A DNA stretch of 64,000 nt from Buttiauxella sp. A111 (GTDB lineage: Bacteria; Pseudomonadota; Gammaproteobacteria; Enterobacterales; Enterobacteriaceae). The position numbers and the translations under genes were made by a program. The notes under the pieces are model-generated. The model was not told where the DNA came from, searched no databases, and saw only the letters and a list, made by a program, of their open reading frames with translations. Below are positions 8,198 through 17,592 of the stretch, piece by piece. Every line of letters begins with the position of its first letter. Positions within the stretch are counted from its first letter, which is position 1. Location: contig NZ_BJFN01000005.1 in assembly GCF_014189855.1 (NCBI RefSeq), positions 124,001 through 188,000 on the forward strand, read 5' to 3'.

Positions 8198-9814
8198 ATG
8201 ACCAGCGCTTCACAGTTGCTGATGCGGGAAAAGTTTGAGACTTGCCTGAGTGTTTGCCGCCAGGCGTCATTACAAATCCTGCCACTGCTCACCATCACAG
8301 CCTCAGAAGGCAAAGATCCTCAATGGTTTTTTCAGCAACTGGAGCAGGCTCGCCTGGCACTCGGCAGTTGGATGGCAGTTGCAAAGCGGTTAAACCTCAA
8401 TGACGCCGAGATTTCACAGTTCACTCTGCTGTTGCGGCATTTACAGCAACTGGTGCCGCATTATGAAAGTGGCCAGGAAATCAGCCATAACCAGCTTATT
8501 TCTGCACTGCGTTTTGTCAGTTATCTCGAACTGGTGCGCTTAAGACAGCCACTGTTGGGTTATTCGACTGAGATCGATAAGAACAGCGAGGCAGAACAGC
8601 AAAAGGCTGCACGCCAGATGCGGGCGCTGGAGTTAATGCTGAAGGCGATGATTACGAAAAATTATCCCAGTCAGTCGCACCTGGTGAATAAGCTGAAAAA
8701 ACAGTTTGGTGCCGACTGTGTGCGCCGTTGGTTAAAGCATGGCGAGCAGGGTGATGTTTTAAGCGGTATGCGATTTGGCGAACTCGCTTTGATGGTGGTC
8801 GATAAAAAGGAGTTTGCGAACCACTATGCCGAAATATTCCACAGCTCGCCGCAGCTGAATCTGTTTATTGATCAACGCAAAACGCTACAAACCTTCCTCG
8901 ACGACGTGCGCGAAATTCGCAATAACCTTATTCAACAACCGCCGCTTACCTCGGTGCAACTCGCGTTGTTGGATAGCTATTACCAGGAAAGCAGTGCGGC
9001 TATCCAGCGTGCCTGGGATGAAGGGCGAACGACAGTCAACCCGGCGGCATTCATGGCTGCTGATGACGCTCAGGTACAGGAATTTATTGAACTTTCTCAG
9101 AAAAAATATCATCAGGCGGGTCGTGATTCGGACGAAGTGCGTGACACCATTGATCACCCTGACTTGCGTCATACCAAAAAAAAGCAGGACACCGGTGAAA
9201 CGCTACGCATGTTGATGTGGTGCGTGGCGGGTGTGGCGCTGATTAGCGCGGCGATATTCGGTATGAATTTCCTGAGTGGTATCACTCAAAAGCCCGCGCA
9301 GGCAAACAGTGGCCCTGCAAAAGTGACGGTGGTTGATTCACTCCCGTTTAGCCAAAGTGCGCGTGAAAAGCTGGCGAATATTGGTATTACCTGGGAAGAG
9401 GGAAATTTACGCTCAGCCATTGAGCGTGGCGACTCCACGGTGGTGCGTCTGTTTATGCAGGGCGGTATGAACTGGAAAGTGTATTACACCGAATCTGCGC
9501 TGGCAGGAGATTATCGCGACGCTCTCAATACGTTGCTGCAATACCGGTCGCAAATGGATGAAGAGCGTCCGTGTCGGCGTATGGTCAGAACCGTCAGCCA
9601 GGCGATGAACGACGGGCAAAGTCTCACTTCTCTACGCAAACAATTTCTGCAAACTTTTTGCAGCACACCAGAGATTATTGATCGACAGAAAGAAGATTTA
9701 GAACGCGCAAAATTACGGCTTCAGGCGCAACAGCAACGCAGTTCTGACTCGACTGACACTGACGAAAAACGTGCGGTGGAGATTCAGAAAGCGATTTATG
9801 ACGCGATGCGGTAA
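8198..9814 (+). CDS. HEPN-like membrane-anchored protein (STY4199 type)
   Basis: A 538-residue protein of unknown function. Residues 1-320 are helical and soluble-looking, with VREIRNNLIQQPPLTSVQ near residues 237-254. This resembles the RNxxxH region of HEPN domains, but the expected His is Gln, so RNase activity is doubtful. One membrane segment follows (about 338-362, MLMWCVAGVALISAAIFG), then a C-terminal region with ankyrin-like SAIERGDSTVVRLFMQGGM and a helical, Gln-rich end. From memory the family is called STY4199 HEPN-domain protein in enteric genomes. AAGGATAACC precedes the ATG. It seems to stand alone, and a bidirectional terminator follows. Confidence 0.7.
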   Translation: MTSASQLLMREKFETCLSVCRQASLQILPLLTITASEGKDPQWFFQQLEQARLALGSWMAVAKRLNLNDAEISQFTLLLRHLQQLVPHYESGQEISHNQLISALRFVSYLELVRLRQPLLGYSTEIDKNSEAEQQKAARQMRALELMLKAMITKNYPSQSHLVNKLKKQFGADCVRRWLKHGEQGDVLSGMRFGELALMVVDKKEFANHYAEIFHSSPQLNLFIDQRKTLQTFLDDVREIRNNLIQQPPLTSVQLALLDSYYQESSAAIQRAWDEGRTTVNPAAFMAADDAQVQEFIELSQKKYHQAGRDSDEVRDTIDHPDLRHTKKKQDTGETLRMLMWCVAGVALISAAIFGMNFLSGITQKPAQANSGPAKVTVVDSLPFSQSAREKLANIGITWEEGNLRSAIERGDSTVVRLFMQGGMNWKVYYTESALAGDYRDALNTLLQYRSQMDEERPCRRMVRTVSQAMNDGQSLTSLRKQFLQTFCSTPEIIDRQKEDLERAKLRLQAQQQRSSDSTDTDEKRAVEIQKAIYDAMR

Positions 9815-9874
9815 AAAGAGCGATCGCTGCCTGGATTCGCGAAGACGTCTTTTTTATCTTCCATATTCAGATAT

Positions 9875-9912
9875 AAAAAAAGCCTGGGATCCGCAGATTT
9901 CAGGCTTTTTTC
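9875..9912. terminator. bidirectional terminator
   Basis: AAAAAGCCTG and CAGGCTTTTT form a 10-bp stem around a 14-nt loop, with A and T tracts on both sides. It lies between the convergent HEPN-like gene and the glycine-zipper gene and can serve both. Confidence 0.85.
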
Positions 9913-9936
9913 TATTCAGAGTGTTGCTTAAAGGGA

Positions 9937-10269
9937 TCAGTGAGTCGCTTCGCCAATCAAGGCACCGCCGCCAGCACCAACAGCCGCGCCTTTTAACACG
10001 TTGTTGCCGGTAGCTGCTGCTGCAACGCCACCCACTGCGGCACCAATGGCGCCCCCTTTACGAGCGGCTTTACCTGTGTCTCCGCTCTTAAACATTGCAC
10101 CGGTGCCACCACCAACGACAGCTCCACCCACGGTGCTTTTCACAGTTTTACCTGTCGCGGCACCAATTGCGGCTCCGGCAATTGCGCCACCTGATGTTTT
10201 ATCAAGCGCCAATACGTTGCCTGAAAATGCGAAAGATAAGATCAATAAACCGGGAATGTATTTTTTCAC
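9937..10269 (-). CDS. glycine-zipper exported protein (YMGG-like)
   Basis: A 110-residue exported protein: signal peptide about 1-21 (MKKYIPGLLILSFAFSGNVLA), then 85 residues made almost wholly of glycine-zipper repeats such as SGGAIAGAAIGAATGK, TVGGAVVGGGTGAMF and GGAIGAAVGGVAAAATG. There is no lipobox cysteine. Proteins of this type are small envelope proteins that may associate with or insert in membranes; no specific function is known. The + strand opposite is also open for 119 residues, but it is Ala/Pro-rich shadow coding. AGGAGGGCAATTTAGTG precedes the start. Confidence 0.8.
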   Translation of the reverse strand: MKKYIPGLLILSFAFSGNVLALDKTSGGAIAGAAIGAATGKTVKSTVGGAVVGGGTGAMFKSGDTGKAARKGGAIGAAVGGVAAAATGNNVLKGAAVGAGGGALIGEATH

Positions 10270-10349
10270 TAAATTGCCCTCCTGGACATATAAATACGCA
10301 AAAACGTGCGCTCCAATTTTATTCTGCTCAGTTTGGGATGCTGCCAGTA

Positions 10350-10604
10350 TTAATATTTAATATCGCGTGCTTTCTGGCGACCATCTTGTTTAGTTTGGCG
10401 TTTATCCTGTCGGCAATCATGATTACTTTTATCATTGCTGACGATGCATTCGCGTTTTTCATGACGTGCAGTATCTCTGGTATCCTGGCGAGTATCCCGA
10501 GCTTCGCGGCGTTGCTGGCCTTGTATCGTCGCATTTGCAGTAGACATTGTGGATACCAGCAACACGCCAGTCAGTATACCAATCAGAGTAGAGGTCTTGT
10601 TCAT
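10350..10604 (-). CDS. small exported Arg/Asp-rich protein
   Basis: An 84-residue protein with a signal peptide (MNKTSTLIGILTGVLLVSTMSTANA, about 25 residues) and a highly charged mature part with the repeating pattern REARDTRQDTRDTARHEKR and CRQDKRQTKQDGRQKARD. The two cysteines, C53 and C64, could form a disulfide in the periplasm. No function is recognised; similar small proteins occur as unnamed hypotheticals in enterics. ATG 10604 follows AGGAATTATCTC; the longer frame to 10634 lacks a good ribosome-binding site and runs into the ERIC element. Confidence 0.65.
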   Translation of the reverse strand: MNKTSTLIGILTGVLLVSTMSTANATIQGQQRREARDTRQDTRDTARHEKRECIVSNDKSNHDCRQDKRQTKQDGRQKARDIKY

Positions 10605-10622
10605 GAGATAATTCCTAGAATA

Positions 10623-10749
10623 TATTCCCTTCATACTTCAAGTTGCATGTGCGTTGGCTTTCCTCGCTCACCCCAGTCACTTACTTATGTAAGCTCCTGG
10701 GGATTCACTGCGTTGCCGCCTTCCTGAAACTTGAATTATTTAGGGAATA
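10623..10749. repeat. ERIC element, complete 127 bp
   Basis: The element is bounded by the inverted ends TATTCCCT and AGGGAATA and is exactly 127 bp long. The central core contains sequence identical to both classical ERIC primer sites (around 10670-10705). It sits immediately upstream of the small exported protein gene on its 5' side. ERIC copies are non-coding, imperfectly palindromic elements spread through enteric genomes. In the rest of the 10605-11029 gap, 10750-10955 is A+T-rich with no gene visible, and the gor terminator lies at its right end. Confidence 0.95.
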
Positions 10750-10958
10750 AGTGAAAAACAATCTGAATAAATAATATTTCATACAGCATCAGGCTAAAGA
10801 GTATAAGTTCGCAAATTACGTCTAAATGTAACTAAATAATTTGAAATCTGTATTCCTTTGCACTTTTATAGACTCTATTGCACATTCACATAAGTATTAA
10901 TGAGTTAGCGTTTTGATTATTTGAGCTGTATTCTGCAGCGCGGGTTCGCGCAGTAAAT

Positions 10959-10992
10959 AAAAAGGCTGCGGATCTTAAGATCCACAGCCTGT
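10959..10992 (-). terminator. gor terminator
   Basis: AGGCTGCGGATC and GATCCACAGCCT pair over 12 positions with one mismatch and a TTAA loop; on the minus strand the stem is followed by TTTTTATTTA. It lies 38 bases after the gor stop. Confidence 0.8.
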
Positions 10993-11029
10993 TGATTTAT
11001 TTCCCTCCATTGGAGGACGGAGGCGCGGA

Positions 11030-12382
11030 TTAGCGCATGGTAACGAATTCTTCCGAACCGGTCGGGTGAATGGCGACGGTATTATCGAAGTCTTTCTTGG
11101 TTGCGCCCATTTTCAGCGCCACCGCAAAACCTTGCAGCATTTCATCCATCCCATAACCAATTCCGTGGATACCGACAATTTTCTCGTCCGGACCTGCACA
11201 TACCAGTTTCATGCGGCACGGCTGGCGGTGAGAGGTGACTGCGGTATACATCGCGGTGAAGGAAGATTTATACACCTTCACGTTATCGTCGCCGTACTGC
11301 TCACGCGCTTGTGGCTCTGTTAAGCCAACAGTGCCGATTGGCGGATGGCTGAAGACCACGGTTGGGACGTTGTTGAAATCCAGATGCTCGTCTGGCTTGT
11401 TGTTGAACAGACGCTCAGACAGGCGACGGCCTGCGGCAACGGCAACGGGCGTCAGTTCTACCGCACCGGTGTTATCGCCCACGGCATAAATGCCAGGCAC
11501 GCTGGTGTTCTGGAATTTATCAACTTCAATGTAGCCTTTGGCGTTGGTTTTCACACCGGTAACCGCCAAATTGAAGCTGTCCGTTGCTGGTTGGCGTCCA
11601 ATCGCCCAAATCAGGCAATCTACGGTCTGCGAACGGCCATCTTCCAGGTGCAGCGTCAGGCTACCATCGGCATTCTTCTCAACGGCTTTTGGCACGGCAT
11701 GCGTGTGCAGCGTCGGGCCTTCGGTGTTAATCACTTCCAGCAGCGTTTCGACAATCAGCGGATCAAAAGTACGCAGCGGTGCGTGTTGGCGCACAAACAG
11801 ATGAGTTTCAGAACCCAACGCGTTAACCACGCCTGCGATTTCAACGGCGATATAACCTGCGCCCACGACGGCAATGCGTTTTGGCAGAGCAGGGAGTTCG
11901 AAGAAACCGTCGGAATCAATACCGTATTCAGCACCTGGAATTGACGGGTGGCTTGGACGGCCGCCGGTCGCAATCAGAATGTGGTCAGCGGTGATGGTTT
12001 CACCGTTAACTTCCACAGTGTGCGCATCGACAAATTTGGCAAAGCCACGAATCACGTCAACGTTGTTTTTGCCCAGAACGTTGTCGTAAGACGTATGAAT
12101 GCGGTCGATATAGGCGGTACGGCTGGCGATCAGTTTGTCCCAGTCGAATTTATTCACCGTGGTGTCAAAGCCGTAGTCCGGGCCGTACTGATGAATAGCC
12201 TCTGCGATTTGCGCCGCATGCCACATTACTTTTTTCGGCACACAACCCACGTTTACGCAGGTGCCACCCAGCTCTTTCGCCTCAATGAGTGCGCATTTCT
12301 TCCCATACATTGCCGCACGGTTAATGGAGGCAATACCGCCGCTGCCGCCGCCAATGGCGAGGTAGTCATAATGTTTGGTCAT
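11030..12382 (-). CDS. gor: glutathione reductase
   Basis: A 450-residue flavoprotein disulfide reductase, the same length as E. coli Gor. It reduces glutathione disulfide with NADPH in the cytosol. The FAD loop GGGSGG is at residues 11-16, the redox pair is C42/C47 in [13 protein letters not shown], the NADPH fold [12 protein letters not shown] is near 173-184, and the partner-subunit catalytic histidine is H439 in HPTGSEE. The E. coli form of this last motif is HPTAAEE, so two adjacent residues differ. The VNVGC motif separates it from lipoamide dehydrogenase. It is monocistronic, with rlmJ upstream in the same orientation. Confidence 0.97.
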   Translation of the reverse strand: MTKHYDYLAIGGGSGGIASINRAAMYGKKCALIEAKELGGTCVNVGCVPKKVMWHAAQIAEAIHQYGPDYGFDTTVNKFDWDKLIASRTAYIDRIHTSYDNVLGKNNVDVIRGFAKFVDAHTVEVNGETITADHILIATGGRPSHPSIPGAEYGIDSDGFFELPALPKRIAVVGAGYIAVEIAGVVNALGSETHLFVRQHAPLRTFDPLIVETLLEVINTEGPTLHTHAVPKAVEKNADGSLTLHLEDGRSQTVDCLIWAIGRQPATDSFNLAVTGVKTNAKGYIEVDKFQNTSVPGIYAVGDNTGAVELTPVAVAAGRRLSERLFNNKPDEHLDFNNVPTVVFSHPPIGTVGLTEPQAREQYGDDNVKVYKSSFTAMYTAVTSHRQPCRMKLVCAGPDEKIVGIHGIGYGMDEMLQGFAVALKMGATKKDFDNTVAIHPTGSEEFVTMR

Positions 12383-12464
12383 GATGTTTCCCTAATGAGT
12401 CGAAAAATATTCGCGATTGTAGCGCGCCGAGAAAATGGTTCCACCGATTGCTCTGATAGCTGGT

Positions 12465-13307
12465 TTACTCAGGCACAACCCAGCTTAGCGTGGTCGAGCC
12501 GTTGCCAGAAGGCACCAGCGTTTTATGCAACCACGGCAGTACATTAGCCATTTGCTGCTCAAGTTTCCACGGTGGGTTGATAACAATCATGCCAGAGGCG
12601 GTCATGCCGCGGCGGTCACTGTCCGGGAGAACGGCTAATTCGATTTGCAGAATACGGCGAATACCGGTTTCTTCCAGCTCGCGCAGCATACGTTTGATTT
12701 GCTGGCGCATAACAACCGGATACCACAGCGCGTAAGTGCCTGTAGCAAAACGTTTATAACCTTCGCTGATGCCAGTGACGACGGCCTGGTAGTCGGTTTT
12801 AATCTCATACGGTGGGTCGATAAGAATCAGGCCACGACGGGAAACCGGCGGCAGTTTTGACTTCAACTGGGTATAACCGTCAGCACGTTCAACGCGGGCG
12901 CGGCTGTCTTTCTGGAATTCAGAACGCAGCAGCGGGAAATCAGACGGGTGCAGCTCGGTGAGTTGCAGGCTGTCTTGTTCACGCAGAAGCTGGCGTGCAA
13001 TCAGCGGTGAACCTGGGTAGTAACGCAGTTGGCCGCTCTGGTTAAAGTGTTTTACCGCACTGATGTACGGCTCAAGTTCAGCCGGCAGATCATCGTGTTG
13101 CCAGATACGGCCGATACCTTCCAGGTATTCACCAGTGCGCTCGGCGTGTTCGCTGCTCAGTTTGTATCGGCCAGCTCCCGCATGCGTGTCGAGGTAAAGA
13201 AAAGGTTTATCTTTTTCTTTCAACGATTCAATGATTAAGGATTGAACGGTATGTTTCAGTACGTCGGCATGGTTGCCGGCGTGAAAGCTGTGACGATAAC
13301 TGAGCAT
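12465..13307 (-). CDS. rlmJ: 23S rRNA (adenine-2030-N6)-methyltransferase RlmJ
   Basis: A 280-residue SAM-dependent methyltransferase that modifies A2030 of 23S rRNA. It begins MLSYRHSFHAGNHADVLKH as in E. coli; the SAM region DTHAGAGRY is near residues 43-51 and the catalytic DPPYE motif is near 164. The frame opens eight codons earlier at 13331, but ATG 13307 gives the E. coli N-terminus. It lies upstream of gor in the same direction and is divergent from prlC, matching the K-12 order. Confidence 0.95.
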   Translation of the reverse strand: MLSYRHSFHAGNHADVLKHTVQSLIIESLKEKDKPFLYLDTHAGAGRYKLSSEHAERTGEYLEGIGRIWQHDDLPAELEPYISAVKHFNQSGQLRYYPGSPLIARQLLREQDSLQLTELHPSDFPLLRSEFQKDSRARVERADGYTQLKSKLPPVSRRGLILIDPPYEIKTDYQAVVTGISEGYKRFATGTYALWYPVVMRQQIKRMLRELEETGIRRILQIELAVLPDSDRRGMTASGMIVINPPWKLEQQMANVLPWLHKTLVPSGNGSTTLSWVVPE

Positions 13308-13372
13308 GGATTGCAGGGTTTCCAAAGACAAAATAATGTACTCAGTATACCGCGTTATGCTCGCCGCCCGGC

Positions 13373-13401
13373 ATTGAAATTAACTACACTAAGCCTCATG
13401 T
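13373..13401 (+). promoter_or_regulatory. probable sigma-32 promoter of prlC
   Basis: ATTGAAA (13373-13379) and CCTCATGT (13394-13401) are separated by 14 bp and resemble the heat-shock consensus CTTGAAA / CCCCATNT. A start near 13408 would leave a leader of about 27 nt before the prlC ATG, which has AGGA as ribosome-binding site. prlC is heat-inducible in E. coli, which supports the reading. Confidence 0.5.
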
Positions 13402-13434
13402 TAAAAGCTATACCCAAAATCAGGAACCGCGCTT

Positions 13435-15477
13435 ATGACCAATCCATTGTTAACGCCTTTCGATCTGCCGCCGTTTTCCGCTCTCAAACCTGAACATATT
13501 GTCCCTGCAGTGCAGCAAGCACTGGATGATTGCCGTGCGAAAGTCGAAAGCGTGGTCGCACAGGGTGCGCCTTATAACTGGGATAATCTTTGTCAGCCGC
13601 TGGCGGAAGTGGACGATCGCCTGGGGCGTATTTTCTCGCCAGTGAGTCATTTGAATTCCGTACAGAACAGCCCGGAACTGCGCGAAGCTTACGAGCAGAC
13701 GCTGCCGCTGCTGTCTGAATACAGCACGTGGGTAGGTCAACACGAAGGTCTTTATCAGGCGTACCGTAATTTACGTGATGGCGCGTATTACGCCGACCTG
13801 AGCGTAGCTGAGAAGAAGGCGGTGGATAACGCACTGCGTGATTTCGAGCTTTCAGGTATCGGTTTACCGGAAGAAAAACAAAAGCGTTATGGCGAAATTG
13901 CTGCGCGTTTGTCTGAGTTAGGTTCGACCTACAGCAACAACGTGCTGGATGCGACTCAGGGCTGGACGAAGCTTATCACCGACGATGCCGAACTTTCTGG
14001 GATGCCGGAGAGCGCAATGGCGGCCGCACGTGCTCAAGCCGAAGCGAAAGAGCTGGACGGCTGGTTGCTGACGTTGGATATCCCAAGCTATTTGCCGGTC
14101 CTCACTTATTGTGACAATCGCGAACTGCGTGAAGAAATGTACCGCGCCTATGCGACTCGCGCCTCCGATCAAGGGCCGAACGCAGGTAAGTGGGATAACA
14201 CGCCGGTGATGGAAGAAATCCTCGCGCTGCGTCACGAACTGGCAGAATTGCTGGGCTTTGGTAACTACGCGGAAAAATCACTCGCCACCAAAATGGCAGA
14301 AAACCCACAGCAAGTGTTGGAGTTCCTGACCGATCTGGCTAAACGCGCCCGTCCGCAGGGTGAAGCTGAACTGGCACAACTGCGCGAGTTTACGAAAAAA
14401 GAGTTCAATATTGATGCGCTGGAACCTTGGGATATCACCTATTACAGCGAAAAACAGAAGCAGCATTTATACAGCATCAGCGACGAGCAACTGCGTCCGT
14501 ACTTCCCGGAAGACCGTGCGGTAAATGGTTTGTTCGAAGTGGTGAAACGCATTTATGGCATCACCGCGAAAGAGCGTAAAGATATCGACGTCTGGCATTC
14601 TGATGTGCGTTTCTTTGAGCTTTATGACGAAAAAGGTGAACTGCGCGGTAGCTTCTATCTCGACCTGTATGCCCGTGAAAACAAACGCGGCGGGGCGTGG
14701 ATGGACGACTGCGTGGGCCAGATGCGTAAAGCTGATGGCTCACTGCAAAAGCCGGTCGCTTACCTGACCTGTAACTTTAATCGTCCGGTCAATGGCAAAC
14801 CTGCGCTGTTTACCCATGACGAAGTGATCACCCTGTTCCATGAGTTTGGCCACGGTTTGCACCATATGCTGACCAAAGTCGAAACGGCGGGTGTTTCAGG
14901 CATCAACGGTGTGCCGTGGGATGCCGTCGAGCTGCCGAGCCAGTTTATGGAAAACTGGTGCTGGGAGCCGGAAGCGTTGGCGTTTATCTCTGGCCATTTT
15001 GAGACGGGCGAGCCATTGCCAAAAGAGCTGCTGGATAAAATGCTGGCGGCGAAGAACTACCAGGCCGCGCTGTTTATCCTGCGCCAGCTTGAGTTCGGCC
15101 TGTTCGACTTCCGTCTGCACGCTGAATTTAATCCAGAGCAGGGCGCGAAGGTGCTGGAAACTCTGTATGAAATCAAGAAACTGGTTGCTGTGGTGCCATC
15201 GCCGACGTGGGGCCGTTTCCCACATGCGTTCAGCCATATCTTTGCTGGCGGTTATGCTGCGGGTTATTACAGCTATCTGTGGGCTGATGTGCTGGCAGCG
15301 GATGCGTTCTCGCGCTTTGAAAATGAAGGTATTTTCAACCGCGAAACCGGGCAGTCTTTCCTCGATAACATTCTGACCCGTGGTGGTTCTGAAGAGCCAA
15401 TGGAGCTGTTCAAACGCTTCCGTGGCCGTGAGCCACAGCTGGATGCCATGCTGGCCCATTACGGCATTAAAGGCTGA
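13435..15477 (+). CDS. prlC: oligopeptidase A
   Basis: A 680-residue zinc metallopeptidase of family M3, the same length as E. coli OpdA. It cleaves short peptides in the cytosol, including signal-peptide fragments. The zinc site HEFGH is at about residues 469-473 ([12 protein letters not shown]), with the third ligand Glu about 25 residues later in the [13 protein letters not shown] segment; [21 protein letters not shown] near the C-terminus is the conserved substrate-binding part. rsmJ starts 8 nt downstream, so the two form an operon. Confidence 0.97.
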   Translation: MTNPLLTPFDLPPFSALKPEHIVPAVQQALDDCRAKVESVVAQGAPYNWDNLCQPLAEVDDRLGRIFSPVSHLNSVQNSPELREAYEQTLPLLSEYSTWVGQHEGLYQAYRNLRDGAYYADLSVAEKKAVDNALRDFELSGIGLPEEKQKRYGEIAARLSELGSTYSNNVLDATQGWTKLITDDAELSGMPESAMAAARAQAEAKELDGWLLTLDIPSYLPVLTYCDNRELREEMYRAYATRASDQGPNAGKWDNTPVMEEILALRHELAELLGFGNYAEKSLATKMAENPQQVLEFLTDLAKRARPQGEAELAQLREFTKKEFNIDALEPWDITYYSEKQKQHLYSISDEQLRPYFPEDRAVNGLFEVVKRIYGITAKERKDIDVWHSDVRFFELYDEKGELRGSFYLDLYARENKRGGAWMDDCVGQMRKADGSLQKPVAYLTCNFNRPVNGKPALFTHDEVITLFHEFGHGLHHMLTKVETAGVSGINGVPWDAVELPSQFMENWCWEPEALAFISGHFETGEPLPKELLDKMLAAKNYQAALFILRQLEFGLFDFRLHAEFNPEQGAKVLETLYEIKKLVAVVPSPTWGRFPHAFSHIFAGGYAAGYYSYLWADVLAADAFSRFENEGIFNRETGQSFLDNILTRGGSEEPMELFKRFRGREPQLDAMLAHYGIKG

Positions 15478-15485
15478 TTTACTCT

Positions 15486-16238
15486 GTGAAAATCTGCCTG
15501 ATAACTGAAACAGGCGCCGATTCCGGCGCCTTATCTATTTTGATTGAACGCTGGGGACTTGAGCACGATGACGAGTCTCTGATGGCGCTGGTCTTAACAC
15601 CGGAACACCTTGAGCTGCGTAAACGCGATGAGCCAAAACTGGGTGGCATTTTTGTCGATTTTGTCTCAGGAGCCATGGCGCATCGCCGCAAGTTTGGCGG
15701 TGGGCGCGGCGAGGCAGTAGCAAAAGCGGTGGGCATTAAGAGCGGGTATCTGCCCAATGTGGTGGATGCGACGGCGGGATTGGGACGCGATGCGTTTGTG
15801 TTGGCCTCTGTGGGGTGCCGGGTGCGAATGTTAGAGCGTAATCCGGTGGTTGCCGCGTTGCTGGATGATGGTTTGCGTCGTGGCTATCAGGACGCCGAAA
15901 TCGGCTGCTGGTTGCAAGAGCGTTTGCAACTGATCCACGCCTCGAGCCTGACGGCATTAAGCGATATTACCCCGCGTCCGGAAGTGGTCTATCTCGACCC
16001 AATGTTCCCGCATAAGCAGAAAAGCGCGCTGGTGAAGAAGGAGATGCGTGTGTTCCAGTCGCTGGTTGGGCCGGACGAAGATGCAGATGGTTTGCTTGCG
16101 CCTGCTCAGAAGCTTGCAATAAAACGCGTGGTAGTGAAGCGTCCGGATTACGCACCGCCACTGGCCGGGGTGGAAACGCATAACGCGGTGGTGACCAAAG
16201 GCCATCGTTTTGATATTTATCCGGGTACGGCTGAATAA
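15486..16238 (+). CDS. rsmJ: 16S rRNA (guanine-1516-N2)-methyltransferase RsmJ
   Basis: A 250-residue SAM-dependent methyltransferase acting on G1516 of 16S r[20 protein letters not shown] (near residues 92-108) is the SAM-binding motif I, and [14 protein letters not shown] carries the catalytic DPMFP motif. It starts with GTG at 15486, 8 nt after the prlC stop, giving the E. coli length and N-terminus MKICLI. In K-12 dtpB follows; here there is a repeat block and then uspA. Confidence 0.95.
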   Translation: MKICLITETGADSGALSILIERWGLEHDDESLMALVLTPEHLELRKRDEPKLGGIFVDFVSGAMAHRRKFGGGRGEAVAKAVGIKSGYLPNVVDATAGLGRDAFVLASVGCRVRMLERNPVVAALLDDGLRRGYQDAEIGCWLQERLQLIHASSLTALSDITPRPEVVYLDPMFPHKQKSALVKKEMRVFQSLVGPDEDADGLLAPAQKLAIKRVVVKRPDYAPPLAGVETHNAVVTKGHRFDIYPGTAE

Positions 16239-16243
16239 ACCAT

Positions 16244-16361
16244 TCCCCTCATCCCGGCCTTCTCCCCTGGGAGAAGGAGAAAACCGGTCTGCACCCTCTC
16301 CCTGATGGAGAGGGAGAAACCGATAATTCCCTCTCCTGGGGGAGAGGGTTAGGGTGAGGGC
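16244..16361. repeat. dispersed CCCTCTCC/GGAGAGGG repeat, copy 3
   Basis: Three hairpin modules lie in tandem between the convergent rsmJ and uspA genes: CTTCTCCCCTGGGAGAAGG, CCCTCTCCCTGATGGAGAGGG and CCCTCTCCTGGGGGAGAGGG, flanked by CCCCTCATCCC on the left and TTAGGGTGAGGG on the right. It occupies nearly the full gap and sits where K-12 carries dtpB. Confidence 0.7.
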
Positions 16362-16380
16362 GACCTGGTGCGGCTAAACG

Positions 16381-16818
16381 TTAATCTTCGTCTTCGTCAC
16401 GCAATGGAACAATCAACATATCAACGTGAACGGTGTTGATCAGCTGACGAGCAGAGGACATCAGTTTGCTCCAGAAGTCCTGGTGATGGCCGCAGACGAC
16501 TAAATCCATATCGTATTTCTTAATCGCATCCACCAAAACCTGGCCAAGATCACCGCTACCGCTCAGGGTTTCAGTAATCGGATAGCCCGCGCCGCTAGAC
16601 AGTTCGCTCAGCGCGTTGTGAGTTTCTTCAGAAATGCGTTTCTGCATATCGCCCAGATTTACATCGATCAATCCGGTATAGAGATCGGAGTAATTTACAT
16701 CGACATGAATCAGGGAAACCTTCGCGTTGTATGGACGAGCCATAGAAACCGCTTTTTCCACCAGTACTTTGCTCTCCGGGGAGAGGTCTACCGCGATCAA
16801 AATGTGTTTGTAAGCCAT
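16381..16818 (-). CDS. uspA: universal stress protein A
   Basis: A 145-residue UspA, nearly identical to E. coli UspA (144 residues) from [20 protein letters not shown] onward. It is a soluble cytosolic dimer that accumulates in growth arrest and diverse stresses. The frame opens 19 codons upstream, but ATG 16818 follows AAGGAGTAAAATT and gives the known N-terminus. The C-terminus is DEDED rather than DEEE, one residue longer. It is divergent from uspB. Confidence 0.96.
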   Translation of the reverse strand: MAYKHILIAVDLSPESKVLVEKAVSMARPYNAKVSLIHVDVNYSDLYTGLIDVNLGDMQKRISEETHNALSELSSGAGYPITETLSGSGDLGQVLVDAIKKYDMDLVVCGHHQDFWSKLMSSARQLINTVHVDMLIVPLRDEDED

Positions 16819-17182
16819 AATTTTACTCCTTCCATAAGTTGTCGATGACCAGCCTGGTCGGATAGCACGATGCACTTCATCGGTGTTACCCGCTTGTAAG
16901 GACCTAAATTGTAGATGATATTTCTACCCTATAGCGAATGATAGATATCGTCAATGTGCCACCGCTGTATACATTTAAGCCTTAAATGGCTTTTATCGCC
17001 TTGATAAAGGTTAACGATGTGGCGAAAAAATTAACGGATCTCCTACACTATTAAATAAGCCGTTCCGGAATAGTAATGTGAACTGGATCGGTTTTTTGGG
17101 CTCGCTGAACGGTCTTTCTGGTTTTCGGGGTGAGAGGTTGCCCTGGAGTGATGTACTGGGGCTTCACCGGGGGGTAATTATG
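16819..17182. promoter_or_regulatory. uspA-uspB divergent control region
   Basis: A 364-bp gap with no gene. It holds the promoters of two stationary-phase genes that in E. coli depend on sigma-70 with FadR/ppGpp (uspA) and on sigma-S (uspB). A CTTAAATGGC and similar A+T-rich parts near 16970-17060 are compatible with a promoter for uspB, but I cannot assign -10/-35 boxes with confidence. GGGGGGTAATT precedes the uspB start. Confidence 0.5.
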
Positions 17183-17518
17183 ATGATCAGCACCGTCGCG
17201 CTTTTTTGGGCGCTTTGTGTAGTTTGTGTTGTGAATATGGCGCGTTATTACTCATCTTTGCGCGCGTTACTGGTGGTACTGCGCGGGTGCGATCCGCTGC
17301 TGTATCAGTATGTCGATGGGGGAGGCTTCTTTACCTCTCACGGACAACCCAGTAAACAGATTCGCCTGGTGAGCTATATCTACGCGCAGCGTTATCTTGA
17401 CCATCATGACGATGAGTTTATTCGCCGCTGCGAACGTCTACGCCGTCAGTTTATTTTGACCAGCGCGTTGTGTGGACTGGTGGTGATAAGCCTTATTGGT
17501 TTGATGATTTGGCATTAG
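17183..17518 (+). CDS. uspB: universal stress protein B
   Basis: A 111-residue inner-membrane protein with two membrane segments: [20 protein letters not shown] at the N-terminus and [20 protein letters not shown] at the C-terminus. It matches E. coli UspB, which is controlled by sigma-S and supports ethanol resistance in stationary phase. The frame opens at 17078 and there are two adjacent ATGs (17180, 17183); 17183 gives the E. coli length. It faces pitA across a bidirectional terminator. Confidence 0.93.
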   Translation: MISTVALFWALCVVCVVNMARYYSSLRALLVVLRGCDPLLYQYVDGGGFFTSHGQPSKQIRLVSYIYAQRYLDHHDDEFIRRCERLRRQFILTSALCGLVVISLIGLMIWH

Positions 17519-17532
17519 CAATTTCGGCGCAT

Positions 17533-17566
17533 AAAAAAAGCGGGCCAGTTTCCTGACCCGCTTTTT
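17533..17566. terminator. bidirectional uspB/pitA terminator
   Basis: AAAAAGCGGG and CCCGCTTTTT form a perfect 10-bp stem with a 12-nt loop, with A and T tracts at either side. It stands between the convergent uspB and pitA genes. Confidence 0.9.
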
Positions 17567-17592
17567 GTCGTCTTGCGATCACCGCATCATGT

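Noticed and set aside
10001-10727. Overlapping + strand frames opposite the glycine-zipper and small exported genes
   Set aside because: One is Ala/Pro-rich complement of glycine codons, the other runs through the ERIC element; the minus-strand proteins have signal peptides and good ribosome-binding sites.
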